A model generated the notes under the pieces. It worked only from the letters and a program-made list of their open reading frames with translations, made no database searches and was not told where the DNA came from. Shown here one piece after another: positions 40,886-49,731 of a stretch of 64,000 bases of DNA. The translations under genes and the position numbers were made by a program. This stretch comes from Ga0077548 sp035440445. Its GTDB lineage: Bacteria > Pseudomonadota > Alphaproteobacteria > Rhizobiales > Xanthobacteraceae. Every line of letters starts with the position of its first letter. Position 1 is the stretch's first letter. The DNA lies in contig DAORMJ010000019.1 of NCBI GenBank assembly GCA_035440445.1, forward strand, positions 1 through 64,000, given 5' to 3'.

Positions 40886-41182
40886 ATGGTTCTGGGACGC
40901 GGAAAATCGTCGTTAACGAAACAGGAGGCAGAGCTCATCGGCATTGCCGGTCTCTCCTACCTCGCGGCCGATCCGGAACGCCTCGGGCGCTTCCTCGCGG
41001 TCACCGGCCTCGGGCCTGAAAACGTCCGCACCGCGGCGCGGGACCCCGGCTTCCTGCCCGCGCTCCTCGACTACCTGCTCGCGAACGAAGCCGATCTCGT
41101 CGCCTTCGCAGAGGAAATGAACCTGCGCCCGGAGAAAATCGGCGCGGCGCGAGACGTCCTGTCCCCGCCGGTGATCCTCTAG
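40886..41182 (+). CDS. DUF3572 family protein
   Basis: It encodes 98 residues from ATG 40886 (GGAAGTG upstream; GTG 40880 also possible). The all-helical DUF3572 pattern is visible: ELIGIAGLSYLAADPERLGR, FLAVTGLGPENVRTAARDP and FLPALLDYLLANEADLVAFA. No known function. It is divergent from divK, a conserved arrangement in the order, and its stop overlaps the convergent eipB-like gene by 4 bases. Confidence 0.88.
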   Translation: MVLGRGKSSLTKQEAELIGIAGLSYLAADPERLGRFLAVTGLGPENVRTAARDPGFLPALLDYLLANEADLVAFAEEMNLRPEKIGAARDVLSPPVIL

Positions 41183-42003
41183 CGCTTGCGCGCCGGCACG
41201 TTGCAGGGCTTCACCGGCAGCAACTCGACGCTGCGGAGATTTCCCTTCAGCGCAAAGTTCCCGTAGTTCAGCCGCAGCGCGCTCGAAACGCCGTTCTCAT
41301 AGAGATCGAACGCAAGCGTGTAAGCCGGAACCCGGTCCGCTTTGCCGACCTCGAAATAGCTGGTCACCACCGGATAGCGCTTCAAGCCTTTGAGCGCGGG
41401 CGAAAGCGGCTGCTCGTTTTCAGCCGGCAACACGGCGGCCCCGATCACCGTCAGCGTCTCGTAAATCTTTCGCCCGTCCGGCGAGCCGTCATAGATATTC
41501 GCGCTGAGCAGTTTCTCCCCACGCTCGGCGGCCAGAAGCATGGCGCGGGTATGCTGGGTCGGGAGATAAATTCTGCCCGGCAGCACGAAATTCGCGGGCT
41601 TCGGTTTGTTGACCCGCACCGCAAGCGCACTGTTCTTTTGCCGGACCACGGCCCCGGTCACGTCTTCGCGGATTTGCTGGTTGACGTAGTTCTGTGTCTT
41701 GAAACGATAGCTGGTCGAAGCCGCGTTCTCCCAGCTTTCGCTCCGCAGATCGCTGACCGTCTCCTGCCCTTCGCCGGTATCGAGCGCGGTCACCTGACGC
41801 AGCTTGATCGTGAAGCCTTCACACGCGCTGCCGGTGAGCTGAAATGCGATGCGGCCCCGCGCCTTGTCGACCTGCGTTCCGGGCCGCTCGGGATCAAGCA
41901 CGAGATCGTAGATCGCGCGGTGCGCGCTCAACGTGGCGGCCGAAGCCACGCAGGCCGAACCCGCAAGCAAAAGGATGGCGACAGCGCTGACGCGACGAAA
42001 CAT
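41179..42003 (-). CDS. eipB: Periplasmic cell-envelope integrity protein EipB (DUF1849)
   Basis: It encodes 274 residues. A signal peptide (cleavage near ASAAT, residue 24) is followed by the DUF1849 domain: HRAIYDLVLD, ARGRIAFQLTGSACEGFTIK, SYRFKTQNYVNQQIREDVTG, FVLPGRIYLPTQHTRAMLLA and the C-terminal PVKPCNVP. The two cysteines (about 61 and 267) match the conserved EipB disulfide pair. In Brucella, EipB is a beta-spiral periplasmic protein needed for envelope stress resistance. Name given by family; transcribed alone. Confidence 0.88.
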   Translation of the reverse strand: MFRRVSAVAILLLAGSACVASAATLSAHRAIYDLVLDPERPGTQVDKARGRIAFQLTGSACEGFTIKLRQVTALDTGEGQETVSDLRSESWENAASTSYRFKTQNYVNQQIREDVTGAVVRQKNSALAVRVNKPKPANFVLPGRIYLPTQHTRAMLLAAERGEKLLSANIYDGSPDGRKIYETLTVIGAAVLPAENEQPLSPALKGLKRYPVVTSYFEVGKADRVPAYTLAFDLYENGVSSALRLNYGNFALKGNLRSVELLPVKPCNVPARKR

Positions 42004-42080
42004 TCCGGTCTCCGGCTGGATGCGCCTTGCACCTTACAGAGGGTTCCGCCAAGACTAAGGCGAAGCGCGAAAGGGACCCC

Positions 42081-42545
42081 ATGGCTAGCGAAATTGATGC
42101 CCGATTGCAAAAGCTCGGCATCGAATTGCCCCGCCCGGCTGCGCCGGTCGCAAACTATGTTGGAGCCGTAGCCGCCGGAAACCTTCTCGTGGTGTCCGGC
42201 CAGCTTCCAGTCGGCCGCGAGGGCATTACGGTCAAAGGCAAGCTCGGCGATGGCGTCTCGGAAGCGCAGGGCAAGGAAGCCGCCCGCCTCTGCGCGATCA
42301 ATATTCTCGCGCAGGCCAAGGCCGCGCTTGGCGATCTTTCGCTGATCAAGCGCTGCATTCGCCTCGGCGGCTTCGTGAATGCCGTTCCCGACTATCAGGC
42401 CATTCCGCAAATCATCAATGGCGCATCCGACCTGATGGTCGAGGTGCTTGGCGACGCCGGGCGTCATGCCCGCTACGCCGTGGGCGTCGCACAGCTTCCG
42501 CTTGACGTTCCGGTCGAAGTCGAAGCCATGTTCGAGATTGCATGA
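42081..42545 (+). CDS. RidA/YjgF/Rid family protein
   Basis: It encodes 154 residues from ATG 42081 (AAAGGGA upstream). The YjgF-like fold shows RLQKLGIELPRPAAPVANYV, LLVVSGQLPV and LCAINILAQAKAALG, with the longer form (about 150 residues) of the COG0251 subgroup lacking the strict RidA active-site arginine context. Rid proteins remove reactive enamine/imine intermediates. It overlaps the next gene by 4 bases (ATGA), suggesting joint translation with a phosphodiesterase. Confidence 0.9.
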   Translation: MASEIDARLQKLGIELPRPAAPVANYVGAVAAGNLLVVSGQLPVGREGITVKGKLGDGVSEAQGKEAARLCAINILAQAKAALGDLSLIKRCIRLGGFVNAVPDYQAIPQIINGASDLMVEVLGDAGRHARYAVGVAQLPLDVPVEVEAMFEIA

Positions 42546-43282
42546 TGAAATTCGATTGGCTGACGGCAAGGCCGGTCGCGCATCGTGGCCTGCATGGCAA
42601 AGGAATTATCGAAAACTCGCTTTCGGCGGCGGCTGCGGCTATCGCGGCGAATTACGCGATCGAAGTGGATCTGCAACTCAGCGCCGACGGCGAAATCGTC
42701 GTCTTCCACGACGAGACGCTAGACCGGCTGACCACGGAGAAAGGCAACGTCGCGGACCGCACACTGGCAACGCTGCAATCGATCAGGCTCAACAACTCGG
42801 AAGACACCATCCCTTCGCTCGCCGAACTGCTGCAACTCGTCAACGGCAAGGTTCCACTTATTCTGGAACTGAAAAGCCCGTGGAACGGCAGCGTTACACT
42901 CGTACACAAGGTTGCTGATGTTCTGGCTAACTATCAGGGACCGGCGGCGGTCATGTCGTTCGATCCTGATCTTGTGGCTGAACTGAAACGCTACGCGCCT
43001 GCGCTGCCGCGCGGCGTGGTGGCGGAACGCTGGTACGTCCACCCGCACTGGAAATTCCTGAGCGCCGCACGAAAGCTGTATCTCGGCATGCTCCTGCACT
43101 TATTCCGCACGCGGCCGCATTTCATCGCCTATGCCCAGTTCAATCTGCCGGCGTTAGCGCCCACAATCGCGCGCAAGCTGTTCGGCATACCGCTCCTGAC
43201 ATGGACCGTCCGCATCGAGCGCGAACGCGAACACGTCGCCGGCATCGCCGACCAGATCATTTTCGAGCATATCAGACCCTAA
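42542..43282 (+). CDS. Glycerophosphodiester phosphodiesterase family protein
   Basis: It encodes 246 residues; a second ATG at 42545 is an alternative start. The GDPD TIM-barrel signature is present: RPVAHRGLHGKGIIENSLSA (catalytic His and Arg), AIEVDLQLSADGEIVVFHDE (Glu/Asp metal site and second His), and later VPLILELKSPW, and LLTWTVR. There is no signal peptide, so it is cytosolic and may hydrolyse glycerophosphodiesters made in lipid turnover. Coupled to the Rid gene upstream. Confidence 0.92.
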   Translation: MMKFDWLTARPVAHRGLHGKGIIENSLSAAAAAIAANYAIEVDLQLSADGEIVVFHDETLDRLTTEKGNVADRTLATLQSIRLNNSEDTIPSLAELLQLVNGKVPLILELKSPWNGSVTLVHKVADVLANYQGPAAVMSFDPDLVAELKRYAPALPRGVVAERWYVHPHWKFLSAARKLYLGMLLHLFRTRPHFIAYAQFNLPALAPTIARKLFGIPLLTWTVRIEREREHVAGIADQIIFEHIRP

Positions 43283-43327
43283 TCCGCTGCCCTTGAGCCG
43301 CCGCAGAGATCGGCGACAATCAGAGCA

Positions 43328-44578
43328 ATGAGCCAATCCCCGACATTTCAGGTGCGCGTCGAACGGTCGATTCAATCGATCGCGAAGGACACATGGGATT
43401 CCTGCGCCAAAGGCTTTCGCGAACTTCCTGAATCAAAATCTGAACTGTCGCAATCGGGCTCTCAGGCACTTGAATCGGCACTTGAAGACGCCTTTGCAGA
43501 TTCCGATAACCCTTTCATTTCACATGATTTTTTAGCCTCGCTCGAAACCTCGCGCTCGGTCGGCGGCAGAAGCGGCTGGCTGCCGCAACATCTCGTCGTC
43601 GAGGACGATAGCGGTGAAATCCATGCCGTCGCGCCCTGCTATTTGAAGTCCCATAGCCAGGGCGAATACGTCTTCGATCACGGTTGGGCGGACGCCTTTG
43701 AGCGCGCGGGTGGAAACTATTATCCGAAGCTGCAAGTCGCAGTGCCCTTCACGCCCGTCACCGGCCCTCGCCTGCTCGTAAAGGCCGGTCCGCACGCCGA
43801 AGCGGCGCGCAACGCGCTGGTCGCGGGCATGGTCGAGCTTTGCAAAATGCGCGAGGCCTCCTCCGTGCACGTCACTTTTGCGCAGAAGAGCGAATGGAAT
43901 TTCCTGACCGAAGCAGGAATGCTTGCGCGCACCGACCGGCAGTTTCACTGGCACAATCAGGGCTACGCGAACTTCGACGGATTTCTCGCCGCGCTCTCCT
44001 CCAACAAACGCAAAACCATCCGCCGTGAACGCCGCGATGCGCTCGAAAGCGGCATCGAAATCGTCCGGCTTACGGGAGGCGACCTGACCGAAGCCGTATG
44101 GGACGCCTTCTTCGCGTTCTACATGGACACAGGCTCGCGCAAATGGGGACGCCCTTACCTCACGCGCGATTTCTTCTCGCACGTAAGCGCGACGATGGCG
44201 GATAAAATTCTGCTCATCATGGCAAAGCGCGATGGGCAATACATCGCAGGCGCGCTGAATTTCATCGGACGGGAAACGCTCTATGGCCGCAACTGGGGTG
44301 CCATCGAGCATCATCCCTTTCTGCATTTCGAGGTTTGTTATTATCAGGCGATTGAATACGCGATCGAACGCGGACTGAAATCGGTCGAGGCCGGCGCGCA
44401 GGGCGAGCACAAACTCCTGCGAGGCTACGTTCCAGTGCCGACCTATTCGTCGCACTACATCCTCCATCCGGGCCTCCGCCGTGCGGTCGGCGACTATCTT
44501 CTGCAGGAGCGTGAATATGTTGAAGCTGAACGGGAGCATCTCGCCGAAGCGGCGCCCTACCGCCGCACGGCAACTTGA
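43328..44578 (+). CDS. FemAB-like/DUF482 GNAT-fold protein
   Basis: It encodes 416 residues with the COG3146 (FemAB_like) pattern: DNPFISHDFLASLETSRSVG, GWLPQHLVVED, YPKLQVAVPFTPVTGPRLL, LSSNKRKTIRRERRDALESG and GAQGEHKLLRGYVPVPTYSS. The C-terminal part is the GNAT-like half. The family is proposed to act in peptidoglycan or related N-acyl transfer, without proven substrate. Probably in the same transcript as the Rid-GDPD pair (45-base gap). Confidence 0.9.
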   Translation: MSQSPTFQVRVERSIQSIAKDTWDSCAKGFRELPESKSELSQSGSQALESALEDAFADSDNPFISHDFLASLETSRSVGGRSGWLPQHLVVEDDSGEIHAVAPCYLKSHSQGEYVFDHGWADAFERAGGNYYPKLQVAVPFTPVTGPRLLVKAGPHAEAARNALVAGMVELCKMREASSVHVTFAQKSEWNFLTEAGMLARTDRQFHWHNQGYANFDGFLAALSSNKRKTIRRERRDALESGIEIVRLTGGDLTEAVWDAFFAFYMDTGSRKWGRPYLTRDFFSHVSATMADKILLIMAKRDGQYIAGALNFIGRETLYGRNWGAIEHHPFLHFEVCYYQAIEYAIERGLKSVEAGAQGEHKLLRGYVPVPTYSSHYILHPGLRRAVGDYLLQEREYVEAEREHLAEAAPYRRTAT

Positions 44579-44628
44579 CTGCATCCGGAAGCGCTGCAAT
44601 CTGATTGCGAACACGAAGGGCAAGAGCC

Positions 44629-45055
44629 ATGGCCGAGTACGACAACAACAACATCTTCGCGAAGATCCTGCGCGGCGAGCTTCCGGCCCACAAGGTCTAT
44701 GAGGACGAACACACCCTCGCCTTCCTCGACATCATGCCGCGCGCACCCGGCCACACGCTCATCATTCCGAAGAAGCCCGCCCGCAATCTGCTCGACATCG
44801 ATCCGGAAGAACTCGCGCATGTCATCAAGACGGCGAAGAAGATCGCGATCGCCGGCAAGAAGGCGTTCGATGCCGACGGCATCACCATGCAGCAGTTCAA
44901 CGAAACCGCCGGCGGCCAGGTCGTGTTTCNNNNNNNNNNACGTACACATCATTCCGCGGCACAAGGACGTGCCGATGAAGCCGGCCGCGAGCTTGATGGA
45001 AAAGCCGGAAGTCCTCGCCGCGCACGCCGCGGCGCTGAAAGCCGCGCTAGCCTAG
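44629..45055 (+). CDS. HIT family protein, interrupted by an N gap
   Basis: The two halves belong to one gene: residues 1-100 (MAEYDNNNIFAKILRGELPA, LDIMPRAPGHTLIIPKKP, FNETAGGQVVF) and, in another frame after ten N (44930-44939), VHIIPRHKDVPMKP ending at 45055. The HIT triad HLHVH should lie in the gap. A gap of any multiple of three would restore the frame, whereas the ten N do not. So the frameshift is an assembly placeholder artefact. HIT proteins hydrolyse nucleotide phosphoramidates such as AMP-lysine adducts. Confidence 0.9.
44930..44939. other. Sequence gap (10 N)
   Basis: Ten undetermined bases lie inside the HIT gene. From the flanking codons (GTG TTT C... and ...AC GTA CAC ATC) about six bases encoding HL of HLHVH would suffice, so the N count is not the true length. 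Confidence 0.95.
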
Positions 45056-45396
45056 CGAAACCACACGGCGCCGCCGACGATCACGCACAGCGCGGCAATG
45101 ATGCCGGCCAGAACCATGCGCCGGCACAGGAAATAAGCGGCGACGCCAACGACGATCGCAAGAAGCCGGATCCAGAGCGGCACGCCGGCGAGATCCCCGG
45201 TCGGCGTCAGCACGAGCCGCGCGATCACGCCTGCCAGGAGCGCGGTCGCAACGGCACGGATGAAGACCAGCGCTTCGCCGTCCTCGTCGATCCGCTGCGA
45301 GAAGAGCACGGCCGCGAAACGGAAAAAATCCGTCGGCAGGAAGCCTGCCACGATCACGAGGAGGTAGGCGTAGAGCATCGGGTCGTTGAAGCTCAT
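45052..45396 (-). CDS. azlD: AzlD family branched-chain amino acid exporter small subunit
   Basis: It encodes 114 residues with four hydrophobic helices: YAYLLVIVAGFLPTDFFRFA, IRAVATALLAGVIARLVL, LWIRLLAIVVGVAAYFL and LAGIIAALCVIVGGAVWF. The FLPTxFFR motif marks AzlD. It forms an exporter with AzlC, whose gene overlaps it by 4 bases upstream. Substrate class is branched-chain amino acids or analogues by family. It is convergent with and overlaps the HIT gene end by 4 bases. Confidence 0.9.
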   Translation of the reverse strand: MSFNDPMLYAYLLVIVAGFLPTDFFRFAAVLFSQRIDEDGEALVFIRAVATALLAGVIARLVLTPTGDLAGVPLWIRLLAIVVGVAAYFLCRRMVLAGIIAALCVIVGGAVWFR

Positions 45397-46148
45397 GCCT
45401 TGGCCCTCCGCCAGCGCGCGATGGCATAAGCCGAGCCGCCACCGATCAGCCCGATCCAGAGCAGATCGAGCTGTCCGCCGTAGAGCGCGAAGACCGGCGA
45501 CAGCATGAGCCCGAAGGCCAGCGCAAGCCAGTCGACGGTTTCGCGGGCATTGCGGATCAGCTGCAACAGAAACGAAATCGGCGTCAGGAAAACCAGCGCG
45601 TTGGCAAGCGCGCGCGGCAACGAGCCCGCGAGGTAAAAGCCGAGCACCGTTCCGGCGCAGCTCGCAAGAATGAACACGAGCGACAGCCCGAAGAAGTACG
45701 GCATGCGCGAATTCACCGGCACCGCCGGCATCAGGCGGAAGCTCTCTACCCAGCCCGTCACCGCGATGAGGTGCGAGGCCGTAAGCTGCGTCCAGAATCC
45801 GCTACGCCCGCGAATGACGGGCAACAGCGACGCCACCATCGGAAAGAACCGCGCCGAGGAGAGCCCCACCGCAAGCGCGATCACCGCGACCGGGCTCCCC
45901 GCCGCGAAGCCGCCGACGATCAGCACCTGCGCGGGCAGCGCCCACACGATCAGCGTCGAAAGAAGTGCTGCGCCAAGCGGAAAACCGACGTCGCGGATCA
46001 AACCGCCGAACCCGACGAAGCCCGAAAACAGGACGATCCCCTGCACGGACCTTAGCGCAGCGCCAATTCCACGCAGGAACCAGACGCGCGGTGAAATCTC
46101 CTGCGCGTCGGTGTCTGGCGTCGCGCCGGAGTCGGGTGGGTTCGTCAA
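45393..46148 (-). CDS. azlC: AzlC family branched-chain amino acid exporter large subunit
   Basis: It encodes 251 residues from a TTG start; no ATG or GTG fits the frame. Helices typical of AzlC are visible, including GFVGFGGLIRDVGFPLGAAL, WALPAQVLIVGGFAAG (the AzlC AxPAQ motif) and LSSARFFPMVASLLPVIRG (RxxxM motif). It is the large subunit of the AzlCD exporter and is translationally coupled to azlD. Confidence 0.92.
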   Translation of the reverse strand: MTNPPDSGATPDTDAQEISPRVWFLRGIGAALRSVQGIVLFSGFVGFGGLIRDVGFPLGAALLSTLIVWALPAQVLIVGGFAAGSPVAVIALAVGLSSARFFPMVASLLPVIRGRSGFWTQLTASHLIAVTGWVESFRLMPAVPVNSRMPYFFGLSLVFILASCAGTVLGFYLAGSLPRALANALVFLTPISFLLQLIRNARETVDWLALAFGLMLSPVFALYGGQLDLLWIGLIGGGSAYAIARWRRAKA

Positions 46149-46169
46149 GGCTGGAAAACTTTCGCGGAA

Positions 46170-46224
46170 TTAAAAAGCCGGCCGCGACAAAACAACAGCG
46201 GCGCGCCCGTTACAAGCGCGCCGC
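46170..46224 (-). terminator. clpA terminator
   Basis: A 9-pair stem GCGGCGCGC/GCGCGCCGC (46198-46206 with 46216-46224) is followed on the minus strand by TGTTGTTTTG, consistent with ending clpA. Confidence 0.75.
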
Positions 46225-46246
46225 GTGCATTTCTGGATTGTGCGGG

Positions 46247-48646
46247 TCAGACGTTGACCAGCGGAGCCTTCGGCCCGGAATCACCCGAACCACTGTCCTT
46301 CTTCGGCGTCTTGCGCGGCCGTTTGCTGCTCTTCGCGACGTCCTTTTCGGGCTTCGGCGTGACCGGCCCTTCCGGATATTCGAAGGTCAGCGCAGGCTTG
46401 CCTTCTGCTTCGCCCAATACGACGCGGACATGCCCGCCGTCCTTGAGCTTGCCAAACAGCACTTCGTCGGCGAGCGGCTTCTTCACGTTTTCCTGGATCA
46501 CGCGGGCCATGGGACGCGCACCCATCAGTTCGTCGTAACCCTGATCGACTAGCCACCGCTTGGCTTCTTCCGAAAGCTCGATGGTGACGCCGCGATCCGC
46601 AAGCTGTGCTTCAAGCTGCAGCACGAACTTCTCGACCACCTGCCCGATGATCTCGGTCGAAAGATGCGAGAACGGAATGATCGCATCGAGACGATTGCGA
46701 AACTCCGGCGTGAACAGGCGATTGATCGCTTCTGCGTCGTCGCCTTCCCGCTTGGAACGCGTGAAGCCGAAGGCAGCGCGCGCCATGTCGGCGGCACCCG
46801 CGTTCGTCGTCATGATGAGGATGACGTTGCGGAAGTTCACCGACTTGCCGTTGTGATCGGTCAGCTTGCCGTGATCCATCACCTGCAGGAGCACGTTGAA
46901 CAGATCCGGATGCGCCTTCTCGATTTCATCGAGAAGCACCACGCAATGCGGATTCTGATCGACACCATCGGTCAAGAGACCGCCCTGATCGAAGCCGACA
47001 TAGCCCGGAGGCGCGCCGATCAGCCGCGAAACCGTATGCCGCTCCATGTATTCCGACATGTCGAAACGCAGGAGCTGTACGCCGAGACTTTGCGCCAGTT
47101 GCTTCGCGACTTCGGTTTTGCCGACGCCGGTGGGACCCGAGAAAAGATACGACCCGATTGGCTTCTCCGGTTCGCGCAAGCCCGCGCGCGCGAGCTTGAT
47201 CGCGGCGGTTAGCGCCTGGATCGCCTTGTCCTGCCCGAACACGACGTTCTTCAACCCGGTTTCGAGATTGGCAAGCACGATCGCATCGTCCTTGGAAACC
47301 GTCTTCGGCGGGACGCGCGCCATGGTGGCGATCGTCGCCTCGATTTCCTTGGTGCCGATGGTTTTCTTGCGCCTCGATTCAGGCACCAGCATCTGCGCCG
47401 CACCGGACTCGTCGATCACGTCGATCGCCTTGTCCGGCAACTTGCGGTCGTGAATGTAGCGCACGGAGAGATCGACCGCCGCCTTGATCGCGTCGTTGGT
47501 GTAGCGGAGCTTGTGATAGTCCTCGAAGTAAGGCTTCAGCCCTTTCAGGATCTCCACTGCATCTTCCGGCGTCGGCTCGTTGACGTCGATCTTCTGGAAC
47601 CGGCGCACGAGTGCGCGATCCTTCTCGAAGTGCTGGCGGTATTCCTTGTAAGTCGTCGAACCGATGCAGCGGATCGCGCCCGAAGCCAGCGCAGGCTTCA
47701 GGAGGTTCGACGCATCCATCGCGCCGCCGGAGGTCGCGCCCGCGCCGATTACCGTATGAATTTCGTCGATGAAGACGACCGCGTTCGGATGCGCCTCGAG
47801 CTCCTTGATGACCTGCTTGAGACGCTCTTCGAAGTCGCCGCGATAGCGCGTGCCGGCGAGCAGCGAGCCCATATCGAGCGAATAGACCGTGGCCCCTTTG
47901 AGAACTTCCGGCACGTCGCCGTTGACGATCCGAAGGGCAAGCCCTTCCGCGATCGCCGTCTTGCCGACGCCGGGATCGCCGACATAAAGCGGGTTGTTCT
48001 TCTGGCGGCGGCACAGCACCTGAATCGTGCGCGCAATCTCGCTCGCGCGGCCGATCAGCGGATCGATCTTGCCTTCTTTCGCCTTCTTGTTGAGATCGAC
48101 GCAATAAGCCTCGAGCGCATCCGCTTTTTTCTTCGGCTGCTCTTCGCCGGGCTTGCCGTCGCCCTCTTCTTCCGCTCCGCGCACCGGCTTGCTTTCGTTC
48201 ATGCCGGGACGCTTCGCGATGCCGTGGCTGATGTAATTGACTGCGTCATAGCGCGTCATTTCCTGCTCCTGCAGGAAATAGGCGGCATGGCTTTCGCGCT
48301 CGGCGAAAATTGCAACCAGCACGTTCGCGCCGGTCACCTCTTCGCGCCCGGAGGACTGAACATGGATGACGGCACGCTGGATCACGCGCTGAAAGCCGGC
48401 CGTGGGCTTGGAATCTTCGCCGGCCTCGACAATGAGATTGTCGAGTTCGCCGTCGATATATTCGATCAGATTACGCTTGAGCTTTTCGACATCGACGTTG
48501 CACGCGCGCATGACGGCGGCCGCGTCCTGATCGTCGAGCAAAGCGAGCAGAAGATGCTCAAGCGTTGCATATTCATGGTGCCGTTCGTTGGCCTGCGCCA
48601 GCGCGCGGTGAAGGGAATTTTCTAGGCTGCGCGAAAAGGTCGGCAT
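46247..48646 (-). CDS. clpA: ATP-dependent Clp protease ATPase subunit ClpA
   Basis: It encodes 799 residues. The N-terminal ClpS-binding domain (SLENSLHRALAQANERHHEY, ATLEHLLLALLDD) is followed by two AAA+ modules: D1 Walker A GDPGVGKTAIAEG and Walker B VVFIDEIHTVIGAG, D2 Walker A GPTGVGKTEVAKQ and Walker B VVLLDEIEKAH. A Lys/Pro/Ser tail ends the protein, longer than in E. coli. It unfolds substrates for ClpP and, with ClpS, degrades N-degron proteins. clpS lies upstream with 209 bases between. Confidence 0.97.
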   Translation of the reverse strand: MPTFSRSLENSLHRALAQANERHHEYATLEHLLLALLDDQDAAAVMRACNVDVEKLKRNLIEYIDGELDNLIVEAGEDSKPTAGFQRVIQRAVIHVQSSGREEVTGANVLVAIFAERESHAAYFLQEQEMTRYDAVNYISHGIAKRPGMNESKPVRGAEEEGDGKPGEEQPKKKADALEAYCVDLNKKAKEGKIDPLIGRASEIARTIQVLCRRQKNNPLYVGDPGVGKTAIAEGLALRIVNGDVPEVLKGATVYSLDMGSLLAGTRYRGDFEERLKQVIKELEAHPNAVVFIDEIHTVIGAGATSGGAMDASNLLKPALASGAIRCIGSTTYKEYRQHFEKDRALVRRFQKIDVNEPTPEDAVEILKGLKPYFEDYHKLRYTNDAIKAAVDLSVRYIHDRKLPDKAIDVIDESGAAQMLVPESRRKKTIGTKEIEATIATMARVPPKTVSKDDAIVLANLETGLKNVVFGQDKAIQALTAAIKLARAGLREPEKPIGSYLFSGPTGVGKTEVAKQLAQSLGVQLLRFDMSEYMERHTVSRLIGAPPGYVGFDQGGLLTDGVDQNPHCVVLLDEIEKAHPDLFNVLLQVMDHGKLTDHNGKSVNFRNVILIMTTNAGAADMARAAFGFTRSKREGDDAEAINRLFTPEFRNRLDAIIPFSHLSTEIIGQVVEKFVLQLEAQLADRGVTIELSEEAKRWLVDQGYDELMGARPMARVIQENVKKPLADEVLFGKLKDGGHVRVVLGEAEGKPALTFEYPEGPVTPKPEKDVAKSSKRPRKTPKKDSGSGDSGPKAPLVNV

Positions 48647-48855
48647 CGGTTCCTGACTGTCCGGGGTGACTCACCGGCTTTCTGAGAGGAAAGTCTGCCG
48701 GTGGTTGGGCTGGATGTCCACTATCTAGGTCGGGCTGGACCGGATACAATAGCCGCAGATCAGGGCGATATTTCAGCGCTGGACGCGCCGCGCGCGGGTC
48801 CGAAAGCTTGTTTGCGAGTCTTGTTTGTGAGTCTTGGGCCGTCACTTTTTGACGG

Positions 48856-49221
48856 TTACTTTTTTTCCATGACGCATTGAAGCGGATGCTGGTGCTTGCG
48901 CGCGAAATCCATCACCTGCGTCACCTTCGTTTCGGCGACTTCGTAAGTGAAAATCCCGCATTCGCCGACCCCGTTCTGGTGAACGTGCAACATAATTCGG
49001 GTCGCGTCCTCGCGCTGCTTGTTGAAGAAGCGCTCGAGCACATGCACGACGAATTCCATCGGCGTGTAGTCGTCATTCAACAGCAGCACGCGATAAAGGT
49101 TCGGCCGCTTGGTTTGCGGCTTGGTTCGGGTGATGACAGCGGTACCGGTTCCATCGTCACCGGTATTTCGCTTGTCGTCGTTCCCCTTCGCCAGCCTGAC
49201 CGGCAAAAATCCGCTTCTCAT
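48856..49221 (-). CDS. clpS: ClpS adaptor for N-end-rule proteolysis
   Basis: It encodes 121 residues from ATG 49221, the first sensible start for this family. The core is complete: NLYRVLLLNDDYTPMEFVVH, VLERFFNKQREDATRIMLHV and VGECGIFTYEVAETKVTQVM, ending with HPLQCVMEKK. The DDYTPMEFV and H pocket residues bind destabilising N-terminal residues. A disordered head with KRNTGDDGTGTAVITRTKPQ precedes it. ClpS hands substrates to ClpA, whose gene is next on this strand. Confidence 0.95.
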   Translation of the reverse strand: MRSGFLPVRLAKGNDDKRNTGDDGTGTAVITRTKPQTKRPNLYRVLLLNDDYTPMEFVVHVLERFFNKQREDATRIMLHVHQNGVGECGIFTYEVAETKVTQVMDFARKHQHPLQCVMEKK

Positions 49222-49731
49222 TTCGCTTACGACAGCCAAGATTTCGCGTTCCCAGAAAATCGCCTCCGGCCACGTCGCCGGATTACCGATGTTTGAAAGG
49301 CCAGAATCTGGCCACACAATCATATAGGCCGCCAGCGCCTGCCGCCAACGCCCGAAACCGCATTTCCCGGCGTCCGCCGGAGGCGTTCCGCGTCACCACA
49401 CACCGCCAATGCCATGAATTTAAGGTGATTTAGAGGAGCAAGGCGGTTCCGCAAGCCGCGGTCGGGAGCCATGCATTACCGCCGACTTGAGACTGTCCGC
49501 GGTGGGGACCGGCGCCATGGCCTTTTCGGCAGATCCGCCGGCGGACGATATGGCCGGGCTCGGTGACAGGGCGGATGGCTAAAGTTTTACCGATCTCGTT
49601 TCGTGATTGCTAATTGTGCCGGAACAAGGCTTCGCGCGGTTCGTGCAAGACCGCGCCTTTCACGGATGCCCGAAAGACTTAGTTAAAGACGCAGTGCGAC
49701 TGTCCCCGGCACATTTCTCCGGAGACCCGCC
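49222..49731. other. Gene-free interval between clpS and the TadG-like gene (510 bp)
   Basis: It should hold the clpS promoter and the divergent promoter of the vWA gene. The clpS-side frame stays open for 34 codons above the chosen start but without family similarity. Nothing else coding or structured was recognised. Confidence 0.45.

Noticed and set aside
44605..45429. 274-codon frame across the N gap
   Set aside because: It joins the start of the HIT gene to an unrelated antisense frame of azlD through the ten N.
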